Part shown: positions 41,680-45,477 of the stretch, piece after piece
Layout: the number at the start of each line of letters is the position of its first letter
How positions within the stretch are numbered: position 1 is the stretch's first letter
DNA from: Candidatus Melainabacteria bacterium
Lineage (GTDB): Bacteria > Cyanobacteriota > Vampirovibrionia > Obscuribacterales > Obscuribacteraceae
Length of the DNA stretch: 45,477 nucleotides
Reading direction: 5' to 3'
NCBI GenBank assembly: GCA_023250095.1
Contig: JAHFBI010000003.1
Location: 1-45,477, forward strand
Translations under genes and position numbers: made by a program
Notes under the pieces: model-generated
Databases searched by the model: none
What the model was told of the DNA's origin: nothing
The model's input: the letters and a program-made list of their open reading frames with translations, nothing else

Positions 41680-43359
41680 TCATGGGGGTAGCTGCATATC
41701 TGCGGCTTGCGCTGGATGCACCTTGCGGTTTGAGCGGCGCTTGCACTCGATTCTTTCATGAAGATCCACTTCCGGCTGCTTGAGATGTTTCTTCATTGAC
41801 AGTGTCTGTCCAAATTCCAGATAAGGCTCATCAATCCTGTTATACGGAGTCCACTGCGGCAGACCTGGACCGTCAGGATGCCCGCTTGCTGCAAAACGCA
41901 CCCAGAACCCGCTCATGGCGTCTTGTATGGCAATGTCCTGGGCTGTTGCCTTGTGCCGTCCATGGCGCACAGAGTTGAACACATAAGGGATCTCAGCGCC
42001 GTGATAGCAACCCCAGAGCTTACCGGCGAATCCCTGAGGCACCAGAGTAAAGTAATACAACCAGGCTTTCGCCCCGACTTTACTCATATCGCGCACAGTA
42101 TTGCGGATTGGACATGCCGAGCCGCTGTCGCCCACAATTTGCTCCACAGAATCCAGGGACTGTCTATCACTCCCAAACGGGTAAAAGCGCAGCAGCTCGC
42201 TTGCATCATCTGGAAAGGCAGAGCGAATGAGACGACGAGCGCCCCTTGAGCTTAGGGGCTTTCCTCGGGGCATGAACATGCTTCCCTCCCTGGCGTTGAA
42301 TCCAGCGATGAGCGGCACTGGCGCCTGTTTACCCGCATCGAAGAGGTCGGAGGGATCTAAGGGAAGAACAAAGCCGTCGACAACAGGCTCGAACAAGTTT
42401 CCTTGAGAGCCGGTCAGCCCGGCACCGGGGATAGTGGCATTGCACGCCTCGAGAATATCCTCGCCTTTGACGGCCCGCAAAGCAGCCAGCGGATTAGCTT
42501 GCTGCTCACAGCCAAGCTTCTGAGAAACCTGCCGCCCCAGGACTTCCATAGGAGGTCTGCCGTACCAAGATTGCCTCAAGTGGTAAAAAGGAATGAAGGC
42601 AGCCCTGCTTTCTATGATGGCGCGATGAAATAAGCCCCGAGACAGGGGGCTGACCATGAGAAGAGCGACGCTTCTGCCTCCGGCAGATTCACCGAATATG
42701 GTGACCCGTCCTGGATCACCGCCAAAAGCCTGGATGTTCTCCTTCACCCACTTCAATGCCTGGATTTCATCCAGCAAGCCATAATTGCCGGAAACACCAT
42801 TGTCAGACTCCCTGGACAGAAGCGGGTGCGCAAAAAATCCGAAAGGACCAAGTCGATAATCGAAACTCACAACCACCACACCTTTTTGCGCCAGGTACTG
42901 TCCATCGTAAAAACGATTGGAAGCCGAGTCGATTGTGAAGCCGCCGCCGTGAATCCAGACCATGACCGGAAGCAACTCATCCTTGCTGGCGACAGGCGCC
43001 CAGACATTCAAATAAAGGCAATCTTCAGATGTGCCCTTGAAAGTCATACCGGTAAATCGACTCATTGGAGGCTGCAGACAGGCAGGTCCATACTCGGTGC
43101 ACTTTCTGACACCCTGCCACGGACTGACTGGCTGCGGTGGTCTAAAGCGCAACTGACCCAAGGGCGGTGCTGCATATGGAATGCCTTTGTAAGACCGGAC
43201 ACCATCTGCGACCAGCCCGGATACCAAGCCTGAGCTTATTTTGACTGGATCTTTGAGCAAAGACGACCCAGCTGCCGGCGGGTCCGACAGCGAGCAGCAG
43301 TTGAGAAAGAAAAGCAAGAGAAAGAAAAAAGAAAAGCCCGAGCCAGCACTGCCGGACAT
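41680..43359 (-). CDS. Type-B carboxylesterase, secreted
   Basis: About 559 aa with a hydrophobic N-terminal signal (GFSFFFLLLFFLNCCS) and the alpha/beta-hydrolase body of the type-B carboxylesterase/lipase family. Seen are GIPYAAPPLGQLRFRPPQP, SEDCLYLNVWAP, VMVWIHGGGF (oxyanion hole), VTIFGESAGG (nucleophile Ser), GFNAREGSMF (acid) and CYHGAEIPYVF (His). The catalytic set is complete. Cysteines after the signal could make it a lipoprotein, though no canonical lipobox is present. It might hydrolyse O-acyl groups from the glycan that the MBOAT/SGNH proteins add, or an unrelated ester. The ATG at 43359 is preferred; the frame runs to 43488, overlapping the SGNH gene. Confidence 0.85.
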   Translation of the reverse strand: MSGSAGSGFSFFFLLLFFLNCCSLSDPPAAGSSLLKDPVKISSGLVSGLVADGVRSYKGIPYAAPPLGQLRFRPPQPVSPWQGVRKCTEYGPACLQPPMSRFTGMTFKGTSEDCLYLNVWAPVASKDELLPVMVWIHGGGFTIDSASNRFYDGQYLAQKGVVVVSFDYRLGPFGFFAHPLLSRESDNGVSGNYGLLDEIQALKWVKENIQAFGGDPGRVTIFGESAGGRSVALLMVSPLSRGLFHRAIIESRAAFIPFYHLRQSWYGRPPMEVLGRQVSQKLGCEQQANPLAALRAVKGEDILEACNATIPGAGLTGSQGNLFEPVVDGFVLPLDPSDLFDAGKQAPVPLIAGFNAREGSMFMPRGKPLSSRGARRLIRSAFPDDASELLRFYPFGSDRQSLDSVEQIVGDSGSACPIRNTVRDMSKVGAKAWLYYFTLVPQGFAGKLWGCYHGAEIPYVFNSVRHGRHKATAQDIAIQDAMSGFWVRFAASGHPDGPGLPQWTPYNRIDEPYLEFGQTLSMKKHLKQPEVDLHERIECKRRSNRKVHPAQAADMQLPP

Positions 43360-43408
43360 CGGTCGACTGTCCGCGTCTTTCTGCCGGCAATGCCTGCCAC
43401 CTCTACAA

Positions 43409-44611
43409 TCAGTAAGCACGATTATGTCCATCGATAGCCAGAGCGGCATCGTCCTTCGAAAGTGCCTGAGCAACCCGGCATCCGGCAAAGACGTCTGCCA
43501 GAGCCTCCAGAAACTTGTGGCTTACTTGCGGTGTGAGATGAACAGTATCAACAAAATTGTCCGCCTTATCAAAGCGATGATCGTCGAGATTCACAAACTC
43601 GACACCGCACTTACTACACTCTAAAGAAAGACACCTGAGGTAATCATCATAAAAGCCAGGCGCCATGAGTTTTTTGTTGGCTGCGCTCAAGGGCATGTTC
43701 ACCATGAGAACGGCAACGCCTTTCTCTTTGCAAAGGTGTAAGAAGCGCCTCAAATACGTGTTTTCTTCGGCTATGAGTTCCGCATTCACCGGATTGTAAC
43801 GGCGGCGATATTCCTCCATGGTGGCTTCGGCGCTGAGATGATCGAGGGCGACTCCGGGCCAGGCGCGCAAGACTCCCTTTGCCTCCTCGGGGAACCAGCC
43901 TCGTTTGCGCGGCTTCAAATCGAGAGTCTCACCATACTTGTCGAAAACGATCCAGGGCATGGTAGCTTCCATGACTTTCTTTGCGCGCAGGCTGAAATAC
44001 GTGCGGATATCGCTGCGATAGCGCCAGAGAGCCCAGACCCGCTCCAGGCAAAGACTCATCTTGCGCTCGAAGGATACTGTCTCAGACGAAAGCATCCCGC
44101 GCAAATCCCCGACATCGGAGAGAAGCTGAAAAGGTTGGGTAGAGACGAGATCGCGCAACAAATTATCCTGGAAATCGCGCGGAGCGATACCATAAACGAT
44201 CGCTGCCGGCGGGCGGCTCGAGAAAATTTCATTGCGCGCAATCAAATAGGCATCCGATACCATTTCGCCGCCCACTGCCAGACAGAAGACATCAGGACTG
44301 AGTCCCAGCCGGCTTGCCAGGCAATTCTGGAAAGCCACAGACTCCCGCTCGGTCATGCGAGCCACAGGAGCCTGCTTCAGCTCAGCTTCCGCCTGCATGA
44401 AAGGAGCCGTCACAAGCGAAGAACCCAGAAGCACAATGTCCGGAGATTTTGTTCTTTGCCTGTATGCACGCACGGCATTGAAAATTTCGCTGCGATCCAG
44501 CCCGACAGTGGGTAGATTCGCCAGAGGGTGTGCCAGGGAAAGCCAGGCGTCAAGAGCGCACATAAGCGCCAGAGTAACCAGGGTAGTTTTTCCAAGGAAC
44601 TTTAGAGACAT
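43409..44611 (-). CDS. SGNH-hydrolase-like membrane protein, paralogue 3
   Basis: A 400-aa protein with one N-terminal span (about residues 7-27). It carries VLLGSSLVTAPF (Ser), AIVYGIAPRDFQDNLL, AVLMVNMPLSAANKKL and NFVDTVHLTPQ with D-x-x-H, the same order as the genes at 18637 and 37031. It lies downstream of the MBOAT gene on the same strand with a 92-bp gap, a layout like AlgI-AlgJ or DltB-DltD pairs, so it is the best candidate partner of that MBOAT. The ATG at 44611 has only a weak ribosome-binding site. It ends 49 bp before the carboxylesterase start. Confidence 0.75.
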   Translation of the reverse strand: MSLKFLGKTTLVTLALMCALDAWLSLAHPLANLPTVGLDRSEIFNAVRAYRQRTKSPDIVLLGSSLVTAPFMQAEAELKQAPVARMTERESVAFQNCLASRLGLSPDVFCLAVGGEMVSDAYLIARNEIFSSRPPAAIVYGIAPRDFQDNLLRDLVSTQPFQLLSDVGDLRGMLSSETVSFERKMSLCLERVWALWRYRSDIRTYFSLRAKKVMEATMPWIVFDKYGETLDLKPRKRGWFPEEAKGVLRAWPGVALDHLSAEATMEEYRRRYNPVNAELIAEENTYLRRFLHLCKEKGVAVLMVNMPLSAANKKLMAPGFYDDYLRCLSLECSKCGVEFVNLDDHRFDKADNFVDTVHLTPQVSHKFLEALADVFAGCRVAQALSKDDAALAIDGHNRAY

Positions 44612-44703
44612 CGCAAGAGCCTGCCCTTTTCAGGAACACAAGCACAAACTACCAGCCTGGAAGAAGAAGGAAGAGCGAAGGGCAAAACTTGCATCGCTTT
44701 CTC

Positions 44704-45477
44704 CTAAAACTGGAAGTATATAAACGGCTGAGAATTGTCCGGCAGGAATGTCACAATAAGCAAAATGGTGATAGAGCAAAATGCCGCCTTCACAAAAGCC
44801 GGAGCCCGGCGGAAAGTACCCTTTTCATTGAGGGCGCTCACGGGCAAGTTGGCTGCCAGCAATCCTGCCAACATGACTAGGACCACAGGCACAATCACCG
44901 GCAGATCTTGCTTGAGCACCAGAAAATGATGCGCTTCCATCCGGGTGTAGAACGGGCGGAAAAGAACCATCTTTTTCACAATGGCAAAGGCGGTGCCGAT
45001 GTTCTGTACGCGGAAGAAGACCCAACCGATGCACACAGCCTGAAAAGTAACGAACATCGAGAAATAATGCCCCACCTTGGACTGAAAGAATTTGTCCAGC
45101 CAGCTCACCGAAGCCTTGAAAGCAGAAAATTCTCGATGAGCCACAAGCAAAAGTCCGTGATAAATTCCCCAGACGACAAAGTTCCACGATGCCCCGTGCC
45201 ACAACCCGCCCAGCGCCATGGTCAGAAGCAAATTGCGATTGGTCAGCCAGCGGGTGTGCCTGGACCCGCCCAGCGGGATGAACAGATAATCCCGCAACCA
45301 GGTCGAAAGCGATATGTGCCAGCGACGCCAAAAATCAGATATGTTGCTGGCAATATATGGCATGTTGAAGTTGATCGGAATGTGATAGCCAAAAAGTTGC
45401 GCCGAGCCGCGGGCAATATCCGTATAGCCCGAAAAATCGAAATAGATCTGGAAAGCGAAGGCATAAGCAAAAAGCCA
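44704..45477 (-). CDS. MBOAT family O-acyltransferase, partial (window edge)
   Basis: Only the C-terminal ~257 residues are in the window; the frame stays open to the last base, where IYFDFSGYTDIARGSAQLFG is readable. The preserved part has FWRRWHISLSTWLRDYLFIPLGG and ALGGLWHGASWNFVVWGIYHG with the catalytic His, then four to five spans, ending PFIYFQF. It is related to the MBOAT protein at 21903 but distinctly diverged. It should transfer acyl groups to an extracytoplasmic acceptor together with the SGNH-like protein encoded downstream. An internal ATG at 45363 is not the real start. Confidence 0.9.
   Translation of the reverse strand, partial: WLFAYAFAFQIYFDFSGYTDIARGSAQLFGYHIPINFNMPYIASNISDFWRRWHISLSTWLRDYLFIPLGGSRHTRWLTNRNLLLTMALGGLWHGASWNFVVWGIYHGLLLVAHREFSAFKASVSWLDKFFQSKVGHYFSMFVTFQAVCIGWVFFRVQNIGTAFAIVKKMVLFRPFYTRMEAHHFLVLKQDLPVIVPVVLVMLAGLLAANLPVSALNEKGTFRRAPAFVKAAFCSITILLIVTFLPDNSQPFIYFQF

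Noticed and set aside
45243-45470. 75-aa minus-strand frame at the window end
   Set aside because: It is out of frame with the MBOAT gene, which is open to the window edge and contains clear family motifs.
1-45477. CRISPR array, prophage, transposon or restriction/defence island
   Set aside because: I see no regularly spaced repeats with unique spacers, no transposase or integrase motifs, no phage structural proteins and no restriction enzymes. The heptad arrays have no spacers.

Overview
The window is 45.5 kb of gene-dense bacterial DNA (roughly 55-57% GC by impression) with about 30 protein genes and no rRNA, tRNA, CRISPR array or insertion sequence that I can see. Most of it is one long locus for making and decorating an extracellular glycan. 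The lineage cannot be fixed from sequence alone. Very large polytopic glycosyltransferases, split transketolase, TIGR03032-type protein, and an EEP nuclease with an Ala/Gly-rich hydrophobic N-terminus remind me of non-photosynthetic cyanobacterial relatives (Candidatus Obscuribacterales / Vampirovibrionia). I treat that as a guess; a planctomycete or another large-genome environmental bacterium is not excluded.

Layout. (1) 1-4.1 kb, housekeeping edge: a membrane-anchored unknown (-), an SbcD/Mre11-like metallophosphoesterase (+), a small Cys-containing protein (-) and an NCS2/AzgA purine permease (-). (2) 4.6-10.15 kb: a six-gene + strand operon in which every gene overlaps the next: split transketolase (N and C subunits), GT2, TIGR03032-like protein, sulfotransferase, SDR epimerase. 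It is preceded by 21 in-register degenerate heptanucleotide repeats and followed by a second heptad array and a strong bidirectional hairpin terminator. (3) 10.3-13.9 kb (-): GT4, GalE-like SDR, membrane-anchored GT2. (4) 14.2-19.9 kb: GT4 and the first very large GT-C-type membrane protein (+), convergent with an SGNH-like membrane protein (-) and a 605-aa GT-C-like protein (-). (5) 21.9-27.9 kb (+): MBOAT acyltransferase, SGNH hydrolase, GT-C with soluble tail, DUF3592 protein. (6) 27.9-33 kb (-): EEP-family protein and the second very large GT-C paralogue. (7) 33.1-36.9 kb (+): sugar O-methyltransferase and another GT-C with soluble tail. (8) 37-45.5 kb: second SGNH-like paralogue (-), third very large GT-C paralogue (+), type-B carboxylesterase (-), third SGNH-like paralogue (-), and a second MBOAT protein cut by the window end (-).

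How it may work together (inference): soluble GT4/GT2 enzymes and SDRs would build activated sugars and lipid-linked intermediates in the cytoplasm. GT-C enzymes would transfer sugars from polyprenyl-phosphate donors on the outer face of the membrane. The MBOAT/SGNH pairs would O-acylate the product, and the methyltransferase and sulfotransferase would modify it further. The most unusual content is a family of three ~930-960-aa GT-C proteins that share a long C-terminal extracytoplasmic domain, interspersed with three paralogous SGNH-like proteins. Intergenic regions hold several perfect inverted repeats that look like operators or transcript hairpins.
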